The notes: generated by a model not told the origin, from the letters alone. A stretch of 64,000 nucleotides of DNA from JALFST01 sp022779285 (GCA_050313895.1 JBNPMI010000001.1), one strand, 5' to 3'; numbered from the stretch's first letter, positions 45,015 to 55,072 are shown. Numbers and translations are program-made.

Positions 45015-45045
45015 CGACCACCGCAGCATAATGCTGCAGTGGTCG
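45015..45045 (-). terminator. Strong hairpin after the heptad-repeat gene
   Basis: CGACCAC/GTGGTCG outer stem and GCAGCAT/ATGCTGC inner stem, nearly perfect. The T-run on the minus strand is weak (GTTGTTGT), so it may act as an mRNA 3'-end stabiliser as much as a terminator. Confidence 0.65.
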
Positions 45046-45069
45046 TATACAGTCACATCTTCTTGGGGA

Positions 45070-47268
45070 TCATTCAATCGAATCCGTTTTATATATAAAT
45101 TTTACCGTTCCTTCCATCTCCTTGCTGATCCCGGAGAAGGATGTATAGCGCTTTGCCACATCAGCCGTCACTCGGATTCTATCGGAAAATCCTTTTAAGT
45201 CGCCATCTACGGCTTGTGTCAATTTTTGGACTCCTTCCTCATTGAATTGCTTCAATCCGTTCGATAATTCCATAGAGCCGTCACGAAGCTGCCGAATCCC
45301 ATCCACAAGCGCCGGCGTGCCATCTTTCATCGTTTGAATTCCTCGGAGCAGCTCGTCGGCACCGGCCGATAATTCCGATGTTCCGGCTTGTAAGGCGGCC
45401 GCACCGTTTTTTAAATCATTGGCACCGTCAGCAGCATCGGAAACGCCGGATGTATATGTGATCAGGCCAAGATAAAACGCATTATAACTATCTAAGGAGG
45501 ATTTCAGCGCAATCACGGATTTCGCACCTTCCGCCGCCGCCTTCAGCTTCGCCTGAACCTCGTCGGAGCTCATGGCCTCGGAGATCGCCTTCTGTACCTG
45601 CAGCTCTGTGTTGGAAGCAATCAATGCCCGAACCTCATCGCTCTGCATTTGTTCTTCGGTCTTCTGTTGAATAGCCACATGGATCTGCGCCTGAACTGCT
45701 TCACTCTTCATTCTGGCTTCAATCTCTGATTGCATGGCGGCTTCCGTAGCGGCATTCACTGCATCCTGTTGCTCCTGCGTAACCAGTCCGGCTTTTACCG
45801 CAGCCTCGTATTCCTCTGCCGACATATTCAGCGCCTGTCGGATTACCGCCGCACGGAATTGAGCCTCATTTTCACGAACCGCCTGTGCGACCGTTTTTCG
45901 AACTGCATCCGTCACCTGAGCAGATACCTTGGCTTCCACCTGTGCTTGAATCGCCTCGGTGACCTTTTTCTCGATCTGACCGCGATTGGCATTGACAGCC
46001 GCGGTCACCTGCTCCAGTGCAGCCTGATAAACCGCGGTATCATCCAAAGAGGAAATGACGCCATCCAAAATTCCTGCATAATTTTCAATTGTTAAGGGCG
46101 ATACAGAGAGCCCCGCTTCTGAAAGCTGCCGATCGGCCATGGAAAGCAGAGAGGAAAAGACCTGTTTTGCACCGCCGTTTAATGAGTCGCTGTTACCTTT
46201 TAACGTATTCAAACCGCCGGAAAGTTGAGCTGCACCTTCCTGAAGTCGGGATGCACCGCCATTCAGAGACTCTGCCCCTGCCTTCAGCTTGGATGCGCCC
46301 TCCGCCAGTCTGTCAATGCCGGAAACCAGATCTCCGGACTTCTCCAGCAAAGCACATAAGCCATCATAGAGCTTGGAGGATCCGTCCATCAACCGTCCCA
46401 TGGCATCCGTCATCTTTCCCATGGCATCGGATAATTCATGGACATCCGCCTTCTCAGGATCCAGATCGCCGAACAGCTCTGTGGTTGCAAGCGTCATCGT
46501 TGTGCCCATTTGAAAGTTCTCCACGTCCGCATTGATTTCCACAAAATCCGGAATCTCCAGCTTTTCCTTCTTGATTGCCAGATCCTCCTGCAGTCCCGGA
46601 AACGCGATGCCGACCACCGCGATCCGGTCTCCGTCATTGATCAGCTTTCCATTGGATACCGTTACATTTCGAAAAACCTCAGTATCCAGCAGCATGCCGG
46701 TCAGCATGGTAAACGGAACATAGATCTTTTCTTTTTTCCCGTCGAGCATGACCTCCTCATATTGAAGATTCCGGTAATCAAAGCGAATCGTTACGTGCCC
46801 GTTTTGTCCGGCAAGCTCCTCAGGAGTAATGGATTTTCCGTTCAGCGTATAACGTACGGACATCTGAACGGGAAGCTCTTTTTCGATATTTCCTCGATAA
46901 TAGATGTCATTCCCTTGAGCATCCCACACGCGGCTGTTATCGCTTCCAAGGGTAAAGCTTTCGTCTCCCTTGATATTTTCAATATCGGACAGTTCGGTTT
47001 GATCATTCAGAGAAGCGGCGGCCATAACATTTTTTATCCAATCGCTGACAATGATTTTTTTTACGGCGCCGTCCGCACCGGCCAGTACATATACGGCTTC
47101 GTCCTTGGAGGCTTTCGCTTCGGTTGAAGCATTCGCACTTGTTGATTTCTTCTCATCCACGCTTTTCGGAGCCTCGTCCCTGCGCGCAAAAACGGAATTC
47201 CCGATTGCAGCGAGTAAAATGACCGCGCAGAGCGCAAGCGAGATGAATTTTATTGTCCTTTTTTTCAT
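45070..47268 (-). CDS. Secreted Leu-Gly heptad-repeat protein (YhgE/Pip-like), MMPL partner
   Basis: A 732-residue protein with an N-terminal signal or anchor (FISLALCAVILLAAIGNSVFA), a beta-rich domain (about 60-270), repeats of the XXXLXXG type (for example GGASRLQEGAAQLSGGLNTL, about 300-360), a long Ala/Glu/Gln coiled coil (about 400-610) and a second set of the repeats (about 625-690). It lacks the C-terminal membrane helices of YhgE. Such proteins are found next to MMPL transporters in Firmicutes; the role is unknown but probably extracellular and structural. It overlaps the MMPL gene by 4 nt. Confidence 0.85.
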   Translation of the reverse strand: MKKRTIKFISLALCAVILLAAIGNSVFARRDEAPKSVDEKKSTSANASTEAKASKDEAVYVLAGADGAVKKIIVSDWIKNVMAAASLNDQTELSDIENIKGDESFTLGSDNSRVWDAQGNDIYYRGNIEKELPVQMSVRYTLNGKSITPEELAGQNGHVTIRFDYRNLQYEEVMLDGKKEKIYVPFTMLTGMLLDTEVFRNVTVSNGKLINDGDRIAVVGIAFPGLQEDLAIKKEKLEIPDFVEINADVENFQMGTTMTLATTELFGDLDPEKADVHELSDAMGKMTDAMGRLMDGSSKLYDGLCALLEKSGDLVSGIDRLAEGASKLKAGAESLNGGASRLQEGAAQLSGGLNTLKGNSDSLNGGAKQVFSSLLSMADRQLSEAGLSVSPLTIENYAGILDGVISSLDDTAVYQAALEQVTAAVNANRGQIEKKVTEAIQAQVEAKVSAQVTDAVRKTVAQAVRENEAQFRAAVIRQALNMSAEEYEAAVKAGLVTQEQQDAVNAATEAAMQSEIEARMKSEAVQAQIHVAIQQKTEEQMQSDEVRALIASNTELQVQKAISEAMSSDEVQAKLKAAAEGAKSVIALKSSLDSYNAFYLGLITYTSGVSDAADGANDLKNGAAALQAGTSELSAGADELLRGIQTMKDGTPALVDGIRQLRDGSMELSNGLKQFNEEGVQKLTQAVDGDLKGFSDRIRVTADVAKRYTSFSGISKEMEGTVKFIYKTDSIE

Positions 47269-49370
47269 TTCGATGTTACCTCCAGGGTTTTCTTAGAGAG
47301 CTTTCGTATTTTCCGCATATCCAGCGTAGTTGCACAAATCAGTCTGTCACAAAGAAGAAGCAGCGCCGGCAGAAAAAGAATCACGGAGAACATGCTCACC
47401 ACGGCGCCTCTTGCCATCAACATACACATGGAACTGATGATGTCAATATTGGAATAAAGCCCTACACCGAAGGTGGCGGCAAACAGGCCTACGCCGGATA
47501 TGATGATGGATGAAACAGACGCTGTAAGCGCCTTCCACACGGCCTGCTTCTTCTGTGCGCCGGCGATTCTTTCGGCTTTATAGCGATTGGTGGTTAGAAT
47601 TGCATAATCCACGGTTGCACCGAGCTGAATCGTGCTGATACAGATCGGCGCGATAAAGGGTAAGCTCTGTCCCGTATAATGCGGAAGACCCAGGTTGATG
47701 AAGATCGCAAGCTCGATGATCGAAATCAGAATAAACGGCAGAGAAATGCTCTTTTCCACCAAAGCGATGATGACAAAAATCGCGACAATCGAAATGGCAT
47801 TGACAACTCGAAAGTCATGGGCGGTGGTTTCGATCATATCTTTCATATATGGAGCTTCTCCGATCAGCATACCGTCCCTGTCATATTTCTTGAGAATGGT
47901 ATTCAACTGTGTGATCTGCTTGTTTACCTTGTCACCGGCAACCTTATATTCCGAATTGATGAGCATCAGCTTCCATTTGCCGCTTTTCAGATTTTTTACA
48001 AGAGATTTCGGCAGGATTTCATCAGGTACACGGGAGCCGATGACGGACTCCAGACCGAGAACATATTTCACGCCATCAACCTCTTCCATCTCGCGAACCA
48101 TGTTGTGAACATTCTTTGCAGGCACATCCGCATTGATCAGCAGCATATGGGTAGAGGCAATATGAAAATCCTCGGCAAGCTTTCTGTTGGCAACGGCGTA
48201 TTCAATGTCCTTTGGAAGGGACTCTCCCAGGTCATAATAAACCTCATCATTTGTTTTCTTATATCCGTAATAAGCGGGCGGCACGAGCAAGGCGAAGAGA
48301 ATCAAAAACACGGGAAATCTCTTGATCGCCCCTTTTGCGAATTTCCCCATGTTGGGAATCAGTGCCTTGTGTCTTGTCTTCTGTAAAGGCTTGTCCAGAA
48401 TCAAAATCCATGCCGGGAGAACCGTCACAGAGCCGATAACGCCCAGCAGAACGCCTTTGGCCATGACGATGCCCAAATCGCGGCCCATGGTATAGGACAT
48501 AAAGCATAAAGCAATAAATCCGGCGACTGTGGTCATGGAACTGCCCACGACACTAATCAGAGTCTTGTGGATCGCCACCGTCATAGCCTCGTTATGATCG
48601 CTGTAAATTCTTCGTTGCTCGTTATAGCTTTCCCATAAGAAGATCGAGTAATCCATGGTCACGGCTAACTGAAGAACAGCAGACAGCGCTTTGGTAATGT
48701 AGGAAATCTCGCCCATAAAAATATTGGATCCGAGATTTAAAAGAATCATCATACCGATGGATGTCAGAAAAACAAAAGGCACCAGCCAGCTGTCCAAAAA
48801 CAGCAGCATGGCCACACAGGCCAAAGCCACGGCAATGCCGACATAAATCGGCTCTTCCCGCTCGCATAGATCCTTCAGATCTGTGACCATAGCCGATATT
48901 CCGGAAACATAACTCTGTTTTCCGCAGAGAGCGCGGATCTCCTTGATCGCGTCCATAGTCGCATCCGCGGATGTCGAGCTGTCAAAAAACACGGCCATCA
49001 TGGTGGAATGATCGGTATTGAATTCCTTGTAGATTTTTTCCGGAAGCAGCTCCATCGGAATGGAAGTATCAAACAGAGTATCATACCAGATTACGGTATT
49101 CACATGATCCACCTGCTCGATTTTCGACTTCAAAGCAGCCACGTCCTTATTCGGCATATCCTCGACAATGATGAAGGAAAAAGCTCCTTTTCCGAATTCC
49201 TTCGTCAGCTCGTTCTGTCCGATAACCGTATCCATATCCTCCGGCAAATAGCTCAGCATATCATAATTGATTCTTGTATTTGCCATGCCGAACACGGCCG
49301 GAATGAGCAGCAAAACCGCTAAAATCAGGATCGGTATGTGGTATTTTACAACCGCCTTTGAAAAACGCAT
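47265..49370 (-). CDS. MMPL/RND-family membrane transporter
   Basis: A 701-residue RND-superfamily protein with two repeats, each one helix, a large external loop and five more helices. The conserved TM4-type stretches are LAVTMDYSIFLWE and LGATVDYAILTTNRY, each carrying the Asp used for proton coupling. In other Gram-positives MMPL proteins export lipids, peptides or surfactants; the cargo is not predictable here. It is translationally coupled to the downstream heptad-repeat gene (ATGA overlap) and lies 22 nt after the DUF308 gene. Confidence 0.9.
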   Translation of the reverse strand: MRFSKAVVKYHIPILILAVLLLIPAVFGMANTRINYDMLSYLPEDMDTVIGQNELTKEFGKGAFSFIIVEDMPNKDVAALKSKIEQVDHVNTVIWYDTLFDTSIPMELLPEKIYKEFNTDHSTMMAVFFDSSTSADATMDAIKEIRALCGKQSYVSGISAMVTDLKDLCEREEPIYVGIAVALACVAMLLFLDSWLVPFVFLTSIGMMILLNLGSNIFMGEISYITKALSAVLQLAVTMDYSIFLWESYNEQRRIYSDHNEAMTVAIHKTLISVVGSSMTTVAGFIALCFMSYTMGRDLGIVMAKGVLLGVIGSVTVLPAWILILDKPLQKTRHKALIPNMGKFAKGAIKRFPVFLILFALLVPPAYYGYKKTNDEVYYDLGESLPKDIEYAVANRKLAEDFHIASTHMLLINADVPAKNVHNMVREMEEVDGVKYVLGLESVIGSRVPDEILPKSLVKNLKSGKWKLMLINSEYKVAGDKVNKQITQLNTILKKYDRDGMLIGEAPYMKDMIETTAHDFRVVNAISIVAIFVIIALVEKSISLPFILISIIELAIFINLGLPHYTGQSLPFIAPICISTIQLGATVDYAILTTNRYKAERIAGAQKKQAVWKALTASVSSIIISGVGLFAATFGVGLYSNIDIISSMCMLMARGAVVSMFSVILFLPALLLLCDRLICATTLDMRKIRKLSKKTLEVTSK

Positions 49371-49392
49371 AGATGATTACATATCCTTTCCG

Positions 49393-49992
49393 TTATCGTT
49401 CTTGATCGGTCTCGCGGTATTCGACATCAATGACCTCCGGCAACCGATGACGAATCATCTGAACAGCCGTCAGAACTGTAATCAAATTCATCACTCCCTC
49501 GGTAATCAGCGCCAGGCCCAGCAGCAGCATAAGAGCCTGAATGCTCTCCGAGGGACGAAGAATCAACAGAAAACCGACAACGCCGGTCACAATCGCCGCA
49601 ATGAGAATCAGGTCCCATTTATGAATTCCGAAAATTTTGGAATCAATGGAAATCTGTATTTTGAGTAAAGCGTCCGCCAGAACACAGATTCCCATAACCG
49701 TACCGATGAAATGAACCATGAGATCCGTACGGACGATCAAAATGATGCCCAGCGCTGCGAGCAGAATGCCGGAAGCCAGATCGAATTGGAACGCCAGCCT
49801 GTATAAATCCTTTGAGCAATATCCGATGATCTTGATCACGCCGAAGAGAACCATAATTCCTCCGATGATCCTGCAAATCAGCTTTGCCGAAAAATCAGGT
49901 ACGGCAATCAGCACGGCGCCCAGAATACAAAGCAGGACGGATATCGTGATATAACCGGTTTTTGCCGCTTGAATCCGATTGTTCAGTTGCAC
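49393..49992 (-). CDS. DUF308 / HdeD-like membrane protein
   Basis: A 199-residue protein with six hydrophobic helices in three pairs, each resembling GTVMGICVLADALLKI or GGIMVLFGVIKIIGY. This is the DUF308 (HdeD) pattern; function is unknown in Gram-positives. GTG 49992 is the start because AAAGGAGGTG lies four bases before it; the longer in-frame reading runs back through the metK terminator. It begins the DUF308-MMPL-heptad repeat operon. Confidence 0.85.
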   Translation of the reverse strand: MQLNNRIQAAKTGYITISVLLCILGAVLIAVPDFSAKLICRIIGGIMVLFGVIKIIGYCSKDLYRLAFQFDLASGILLAALGIILIVRTDLMVHFIGTVMGICVLADALLKIQISIDSKIFGIHKWDLILIAAIVTGVVGFLLILRPSESIQALMLLLGLALITEGVMNLITVLTAVQMIRHRLPEVIDVEYRETDQER

Positions 49993-50050
49993 AAAACACC
50001 TCCTTTGTCTATCCATATTTTTCACTGCAAAATACGAAAAAAACATATAA

Positions 50051-50091
50051 ATAGCCGGATCTCCCGAAGAACCCTCGGGCAATCCGGCTAT
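50051..50091 (-). terminator. Terminator after metK
   Basis: ATAGCCGGAT/ATCCGGCTAT stem with an inner CCCGA...TCGGG stem, then a T-rich tract on the minus strand. Confidence 0.85.
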
Positions 50092-50106
50092 CGGAATCTT
50101 CCGTCA

Positions 50107-51258
50107 TTAAATCAGAGTATTCCGCCAAAGCTCCTGCAGATCCGTCTGTTCCCAAGGAAATTCTTCGGTGTTGGAACCGAAATGACCGTAGCTGGCCGTT
50201 TTTCTATAAAATGGCGTTCGAAGGGAGAGACGCTCAATGATTGCAGACGGGCGCAAATCCGCCGCGCTGAGAATCATCTCCCGAATCCGATCCTCGGAAA
50301 GCTTTCCCGTACCGAAGGTATTCACAAGAACGGATACCGGCTTGGCGACTCCAATGACATAGCTGATCTGAATCTCACACCGATCCGCCAGGCCGGCCGC
50401 AACAACATTCTTTGCCAGATAACGCGCCATGTATGCGCCGCTCCGATCAACCTTCGAGGGGTCCTTGCCGGATAGCGCACCGCCGCCATGACGGGCATAA
50501 CCGCCGTAGGTGTCCACGATCAGTTTTCTTCCGGTCAGACCGCTGTCGGCGGCAGGACCGCCGATGCAGAAACGACCTGTCGGATTGATAAAGATTCTTG
50601 TTTTATCGTCCGACATTTTCTCCGGAATCACCGGACGGATGACTTGGTCAAGGATATCCTCGCGCAATTGCTCCATGGATATGTTCGTCTCATGCTGGGA
50701 GGAAACGACAACGGCTCCCACCCGCGCCGGAGCTCCGTCACGATACTCCACCGTGACCTGAGCCTTTCCATCCGGCAACAAATAGGGCAAAATCCCATCC
50801 TTCCGCACAAAAGCAAGCCGTTTCGTCAGGGCGTGAGCAAGCTCAATCGGCTGTGGCATCAGATTTTCTGTTTCCCGGCATGCAAAGCCGAACATCATAC
50901 CCTGATCCCCTGCACCGTTTTCCATGGAATCCGCCTTCTCCACGCCCATGTTGATATCCGGAGATTGCTCGTGAATATCCACAGTAATTTGACAGGTATC
51001 CGCATCAAAGCCGTGGCCGTGCTTCACATATCCGATATCCCGAACCACCTGTCGAGCGATCGCGGCGTAGTCCACATGTGCGGTCGAGGTGATTTCTCCG
51101 AAAATATGAATTCCATCGGGAATTGCGGTTACCTCACAGGCTACATGAGAACCGGGATCGTGTTCCAAAAGTGCATCCAGAATTGCATCGGCAATTTGAT
51201 CGCATACCTTATCCGGATGTCCTTCCGTTACGCTTTCAGATGTAAAAAAATATGTCAT
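50107..51258 (-). CDS. metK: S-adenosylmethionine synthetase
   Basis: A 383-residue enzyme making SAM from methionine and ATP. Motifs [16 protein letters not shown] (about residues 13-28), [10 protein letters not shown] and [16 protein letters not shown] are intact. Its ATG at 51258 overlaps the stop of the upstream radical SAM gene by 4 nt (ATGA) and its own ribosome binding site is weak, so translation is probably coupled to that gene. No SAM riboswitch is visible upstream of either gene. Confidence 0.97.
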   Translation of the reverse strand: MTYFFTSESVTEGHPDKVCDQIADAILDALLEHDPGSHVACEVTAIPDGIHIFGEITSTAHVDYAAIARQVVRDIGYVKHGHGFDADTCQITVDIHEQSPDINMGVEKADSMENGAGDQGMMFGFACRETENLMPQPIELAHALTKRLAFVRKDGILPYLLPDGKAQVTVEYRDGAPARVGAVVVSSQHETNISMEQLREDILDQVIRPVIPEKMSDDKTRIFINPTGRFCIGGPAADSGLTGRKLIVDTYGGYARHGGGALSGKDPSKVDRSGAYMARYLAKNVVAAGLADRCEIQISYVIGVAKPVSVLVNTFGTGKLSEDRIREMILSAADLRPSAIIERLSLRTPFYRKTASYGHFGSNTEEFPWEQTDLQELWRNTLI

Positions 51259-52625
51259 TTTGCCGTTTCTCCCGTTTTCTGAGCACAGCTGTTTTCCCAA
51301 AGCTCATTAGCGGTAGGTGTCCAATTCTTTGCGTACTCCTCACACTTATCACACAGGTGATCCGCCGTTTCCGGAGATTGCAGATCTGTGGAATGGGCTC
51401 CCGTCGTCTTCACCATTTCCCGCAGCATCTCCGGATTTTCGAGCATGGGGCAGGGGCGCAGATGGTTATCGTTAAATGGCTGCGCATCATGATAAGCCAT
51501 AAAAATGGGGCTCTTCAGCACATCCAGCAGGCTCATATCCCGGATATTCGCATTGGAATAGTGAATAAACACGCACGGATCACAATCTCCATTGGCATTG
51601 ATGTGCAAATATCTCCGTCCTCCGGCGATGCAGCCTCCCACAAACTCTCCGTCGTTCTGGAAGTCCAGGGCAAAAATCGGCTGAGTAGCGCGAATTTCGC
51701 GAATTCGGTGATACATGAATTTTCTCTGCTCGGGACTTGGAAGCAATTCCGGCGCAGCATCATTTCCGACAGGCATGTAATGGAAATACCAGACAAAACG
51801 AGCTCCCCACTGAACCATCTGCTCAATAAACTCATAGGAGCTGATAGAATCGAGATTTTGGCTGGTATAGCAGCAGGAAAGGCCAAAGGGCAAGTGCTTC
51901 TCCTTCAAAATTGCCATGGCATGAACCGCTTTCTGATAGGTGCCGTCGCCACGACGGCTGTCCGTAGCAGACTCAAATCCCTCGACACTGATAGCGGGAA
52001 TAAAATTTTTTACCCTGAGCATTTCATCGGCAAAGTCTTCATCAATCAGCGTAGAGTTGGTGAATGCAAGAAATTGGCAATCGCTATGCTTTTCACAAAG
52101 AGCAAGCAGATCCTTTTTACGGACAAGAGGCTCTCCTCCGGCATAGATGTACATATAAATCCCCAGTTTCTTCCCCTGAGAGATGATAGAGTCGATTTCA
52201 TCAAAGCTCAGATTCAGCTTGTTTCCATATTCCGCGGCCCAGCAGCCGGTGCAGTGCAGGTTGCAGGCGGAGGTAGGATCGATGAGAATCGCCCAAGGAA
52301 TATTACAATTATATTTTCTGCGATATTCCTCCTGAATCGGCCAACCGATGACACTCGCATTGAGGAAGAAATTTTCAAAGGTGGCCTTCAGAACCTCCGG
52401 ATCCGTTTCTTTCATAACGCTCATGGCGAGCTGATACATATTGTTCTGCGGATCCTCAAGTATCTGACGAATGGTTGCACGCTGCGAATAAAAGCTGTCC
52501 GGACCGTCACCGGCCAGCTTGTCCACCCATGTCATCAGCTTCAGAGCATTTTCTTCCGGGTTTTTCTCCAGATAGTTGAAAGCGGTACGCAAGGTTGTCT
52601 TTTTCAGTTGATTCGTTAATGACAT
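51255..52625 (-). CDS. Radical SAM protein with SPASM-like C-terminus
   Basis: A 456-residue protein. Residues 1-105 form an N-terminal helical region; the 4Fe-4S cluster motif CNLHCTGCW supplies Cys 121, 125 and 128; the GGEP motif follows near 165. The C-terminal part has extra Cys ([24 protein letters not shown]), consistent with SPASM-type auxiliary clusters. Such proteins modify peptides or proteins, or anaerobically mature enzymes; no precursor peptide is evident here. Related proteins of this length are common in clostridia but uncharacterised to my knowledge. It overlaps metK, so the cofactor-making enzyme is coexpressed with it. Confidence 0.88.
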   Translation of the reverse strand: MSLTNQLKKTTLRTAFNYLEKNPEENALKLMTWVDKLAGDGPDSFYSQRATIRQILEDPQNNMYQLAMSVMKETDPEVLKATFENFFLNASVIGWPIQEEYRRKYNCNIPWAILIDPTSACNLHCTGCWAAEYGNKLNLSFDEIDSIISQGKKLGIYMYIYAGGEPLVRKKDLLALCEKHSDCQFLAFTNSTLIDEDFADEMLRVKNFIPAISVEGFESATDSRRGDGTYQKAVHAMAILKEKHLPFGLSCCYTSQNLDSISSYEFIEQMVQWGARFVWYFHYMPVGNDAAPELLPSPEQRKFMYHRIREIRATQPIFALDFQNDGEFVGGCIAGGRRYLHINANGDCDPCVFIHYSNANIRDMSLLDVLKSPIFMAYHDAQPFNDNHLRPCPMLENPEMLREMVKTTGAHSTDLQSPETADHLCDKCEEYAKNWTPTANELWENSCAQKTGETAK

Positions 52626-52647
52626 CTTAATTCCTCCTTATGTATAA

Positions 52648-52670
52648 GCGAGGAGAGCAAAGCTCCCCGC
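52648..52670 (-). promoter_or_regulatory. Hairpin just upstream of the radical SAM ribosome binding site
   Basis: GCGGGGAGC-ttt-GCTCTCCTCGC folds into a stem ending about 10 nt before the AAGGAGG site. It could affect mRNA stability or initiation. Confidence 0.4.
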
Positions 52671-52684
52671 AATCGATGGGTTCT

Positions 52685-52721
52685 TTTCCTGATTCCATCA
52701 CACAGTCTTTCCTGATTCCAT
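52685..52721. repeat. Two 14-bp direct repeats before the radical SAM gene
   Basis: tttcctgattccat occurs at 52685-52698 and again at 52708-52721, a 23-bp period (about two helical turns). This is the usual look of tandem operator half-sites; the regulator genes tetR and xre are next door. Confidence 0.5.
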
Positions 52722-52811
52722 AGAATGCGCCTCTTTTTTCCCCTCCTTTCCATTTCCTGCTTTAGCCTTATTGATTCTCATTCTAATGCAGATTTTTCAT
52801 ATTTGATATAG

Positions 52812-52859
52812 ACAAAAAGCGGTCCCATGCCTAAAATTCAGGCATAGAACCGCTTTTGT
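52812..52859 (-). terminator. Terminator after tetR
   Basis: AAAAGCGGT/ACCGCTTTT outer stem and ATGCCT/AGGCAT inner stem, then T-rich sequence on the minus strand. Confidence 0.9.
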
Positions 52860-52869
52860 CCGAAAATCA

Positions 52870-53430
52870 TCACCCTTTTATTTCACATTTAGCAATCATA
52901 CGCTCCACTTCCCCCTGCTTCAGCTCGCACATGCGATGAAAGCGAGAAACAATATCATCCTGCATTCCGCTGTCCAACCAGGCGTAAATGAAGCCGAAGC
53001 ATAAGCACATTGTATAATCAATAATCAAGCGGCGATCATCCGGAGATACGGACCGCCCGTGAAAAATTCTGTCGATGTAGGTCGTAACGACATGATTGCA
53101 CACGCGCCACTGATACTGTTCATAGACATCGCGATTGGCGGATTGAAAAATATGGAGAACCGCTTTGCGGTTTTGCTGTATAAACTCTATGGCGGTAGTC
53201 AAACACTCTTCAATCGATTCCATAGATGGATGCTCTCGGATAATGCGTTCTGCCTCTTCATCGATCACAGATTCCAACAGCTGCGGAATATCCTGATAAT
53301 AATAATAAAATGTGTTACGGTTCACATTGCAATCCTCTACGATATCGCGAACGGTGATCCGGCTCAGAGGCTTTTCGTTGAGCAATTGAATGAAAGAATC
53401 TCGAATTGCTTTTTTGGTGAAATTCGCCAA
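52870..53430 (-). CDS. TetR/AcrR-family transcriptional regulator
   Basis: A 186-residue regulator. The N-terminal helix-turn-helix spans about residues 10-50 (ITVRDIVEDCNVNRNTFYYYYQ), the TetR signature. The C-terminal ligand domain is of the DhaS-like type with a late Cys-Leu-Cys-Phe patch. It follows the small xre gene by 3 nt, and the next gene downstream, after a terminator, is the radical SAM gene, the likeliest target together with itself. Confidence 0.9.
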   Translation of the reverse strand: MANFTKKAIRDSFIQLLNEKPLSRITVRDIVEDCNVNRNTFYYYYQDIPQLLESVIDEEAERIIREHPSMESIEECLTTAIEFIQQNRKAVLHIFQSANRDVYEQYQWRVCNHVVTTYIDRIFHGRSVSPDDRRLIIDYTMCLCFGFIYAWLDSGMQDDIVSRFHRMCELKQGEVERMIAKCEIKG

Positions 53431-53433
53431 TCG

Positions 53434-53646
53434 TTACACCTCCTTATTGCACAGCGTGACGATATCCGCGATGTCACAATGAAGAGCAACACAGATTTTG
53501 ACGATGGTATCCAGATGCACCGGCTGATCCCTCCCCATTTTTGCAATAACGGAAGAGCTCAGGTGTGTCATGTTCTGCAGATCCTTTTTTTTCAGTTTAC
53601 GATCAATCAACAGTTTCCAAAGACCGTTATAAGAAAGGCTATGCAT
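53434..53646 (-). CDS. Small Cro/XRE-type helix-turn-helix regulator
   Basis: A 70-residue stand-alone DNA-binding protein: KLKKKDLQNMTHLSSSVIAKMG and HLDTIVKICVALHCDIADIV form the five-helix Xre fold. It has its own promoter and is transcribed with tetR. Such proteins often act with toxin-antitoxin or metabolic operons; no toxin is adjacent. Confidence 0.85.
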   Translation of the reverse strand: MHSLSYNGLWKLLIDRKLKKKDLQNMTHLSSSVIAKMGRDQPVHLDTIVKICVALHCDIADIVTLCNKEV

Positions 53647-53689
53647 TCCTTGGTATCCTTTCCCCGCAATTTTCTTTTACAACATATGA

Positions 53690-53718
53690 ATATTAGCATT
53701 TTATCTTCTCATTCGCAA
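53690..53718 (-). promoter_or_regulatory. Promoter of xre-tetR
   Basis: -35 TTGCGA (53713-53718), 17-nt spacer, -10 TAATAT (53690-53695), 44 nt before the xre start. Confidence 0.65.
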
Positions 53719-53845
53719 TAAAAGTTGCACGAAAACGCATTTTTATGGAAAATTGCACCTCCCTGCCATCACAGTTCACCGCTCATGAAGACAGCTTCGC
53801 GTCACAGAGATGTTACGAATCTGCCGGCGGAACCTCAAAAGTATG

Positions 53846-53884
53846 AAAAAGCCCTCGGAAGTTTTGTCTTTCCGAGGGCTTTTG
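53846..53884 (-). terminator. Terminator after rpsI
   Basis: A 14-bp stem AAAAGCCCTCGGAA/TTCCGAGGGCTTTT. The sequence also has T-runs in both directions. Confidence 0.9.
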
Positions 53885-53908
53885 CTTTTTGATGAGAAAT
53901 CCGACCGA

Positions 53909-54298
53909 TTAACGCTTACTGAATTGCGGGCTCTTACGAGCTTTCTTAAGGCCGTACTTTTTACGCTCCTTCTTACGTGCATCACGAGTCAGGAATCCTG
54001 CGCTCTTCAGCGTTGCACGAAGACCGGGATCATATTCCAGAAGTGCACGGGCAACTCCCATGCGCACTGCTCCCGCCTGTCCCGAAAATCCGCCGCCCTT
54101 GACGTTTACAAATACATCAAAAGCTCCGAGATTGCCGGTCAGCTTCAGCGGTTCCACTACGATATCACGCAATGTCTGATAGTCAAAATATTCATTCAGC
54201 TCGTGACCGTTCACGAGAATACTGCCCTTGCCCGTTAGGAGGCGAACACGGGCAACAGCGGTCTTACGACGACCTGTTCCACGATATTGATTGTCCAT
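53909..54298 (-). CDS. rpsI: 30S ribosomal protein S9
   Basis: A 129-residue head protein whose C-terminal Lys-Arg tail reaches P-site tRNA ([11 protein letters not shown]). It starts [20 protein letters not shown]. It lies 12 nt after rplM, the standard pair. Confidence 0.97.
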   Translation of the reverse strand: MDNQYRGTGRRKTAVARVRLLTGKGSILVNGHELNEYFDYQTLRDIVVEPLKLTGNLGAFDVFVNVKGGGFSGQAGAVRMGVARALLEYDPGLRATLKSAGFLTRDARKKERKKYGLKKARKSPQFSKR

Positions 54299-54310
54299 TC
54301 TATCCTCCTG

Positions 54311-54739
54311 TTAAAATACCAGCGTTTCGGGCATCTGCGCCTGATGCTTGTGCTCAGGACCGGCATATACCTTCAGCTTGCGATACATCTGATGACCCAA
54401 GGAATTGTGGGGAAGCATGCCCTTGACAGCTTTTTCCAAAGCGCGCTCAGGATGCTTTTCCATCATCTCCGCATAAGAAACCTGGCGAAGTCCGCCGGGA
54501 TATCCTGTGTGATGGGTATAGATTTTTTTCTGCTCCTTGCCGTTCGTAAGACGGATCTTGTCCGCATTGATCACGACTACATAGTCACCCGTATCAACGT
54601 TCGGCGTGAAAATGGGCTTGTTTTTGCCGCGAAGTACAGCTGCAATGTTTGCTGCGAGACGACCCAGAACCTGATCAGTCGCATCGACAACATACCATTT
54701 GCGCTCAACCTCCAACGGCTTTGCCAAAGTGGTTTTCAT
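54311..54739 (-). CDS. rplM: 50S ribosomal protein L13
   Basis: A 142-residue early assembly protein with the conserved [21 protein letters not shown] start and [19 protein letters not shown]. It heads the rplM-rpsI operon behind a near-consensus promoter. Confidence 0.97.
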   Translation of the reverse strand: MKTTLAKPLEVERKWYVVDATDQVLGRLAANIAAVLRGKNKPIFTPNVDTGDYVVVINADKIRLTNGKEQKKIYTHHTGYPGGLRQVSYAEMMEKHPERALEKAVKGMLPHNSLGHQMYRKLKVYAGPEHKHQAQMPETLVF

Positions 54740-54898
54740 CGTTGTCTCCTTTTCTCTTACTGCCCTGCAAATTTAGACTCCGCACTGTCAGGGAGGCGGT
54801 TTTTGTTCATTCGATAATTTGTGTTTCGCACATCGACGCTGCGAATTCAAACCCGAAGAGTACAAAAGGGCATACGACTCGCCCAAAGGTACTTGAAT

Positions 54899-54927
54899 AA
54901 AATACCAAATTTTCATGGACTTGTCAA
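54899..54927 (-). promoter_or_regulatory. Promoter of rplM-rpsI
   Basis: Perfect -35 TTGACA (54922-54927), 17-nt spacer, -10 TATTTT (54899-54904). The leader is about 150 nt long. Confidence 0.8.
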
Positions 54928-55006
54928 AGGAAAACCGCTGTTTTTTCTCAATTCTCAGCTTATGTACCGTATTCATAAAAAATCATGTATTACCGGGCTT
55001 TTTTTC

Positions 55007-55015
55007 TGATAAACT
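55007..55015 (+). promoter_or_regulatory. Extended -10 for the 55073 gene
   Basis: TGATAAACT on the plus strand (with TG at 55007-55008), 57 nt before the start codon. Confidence 0.4.
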
Positions 55016-55072
55016 ACAGATATCAAAAATTGGAAAATAAATTCGTATCTATCCTAAGAAAGGAGTCCTATC

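Noticed and set aside
51252..52619. 455-codon open frame on plus opposite the radical SAM gene
   Set aside because: It is the antisense shadow of a well supported gene with Cys cluster motifs; no ribosome binding site and no protein-like domains.
51259..52812. SAM riboswitch for metK or the radical SAM gene
   Set aside because: metK starts inside the preceding gene, and the radical SAM leader lacks the SAM-I core motifs; only repeats and a small hairpin are present.
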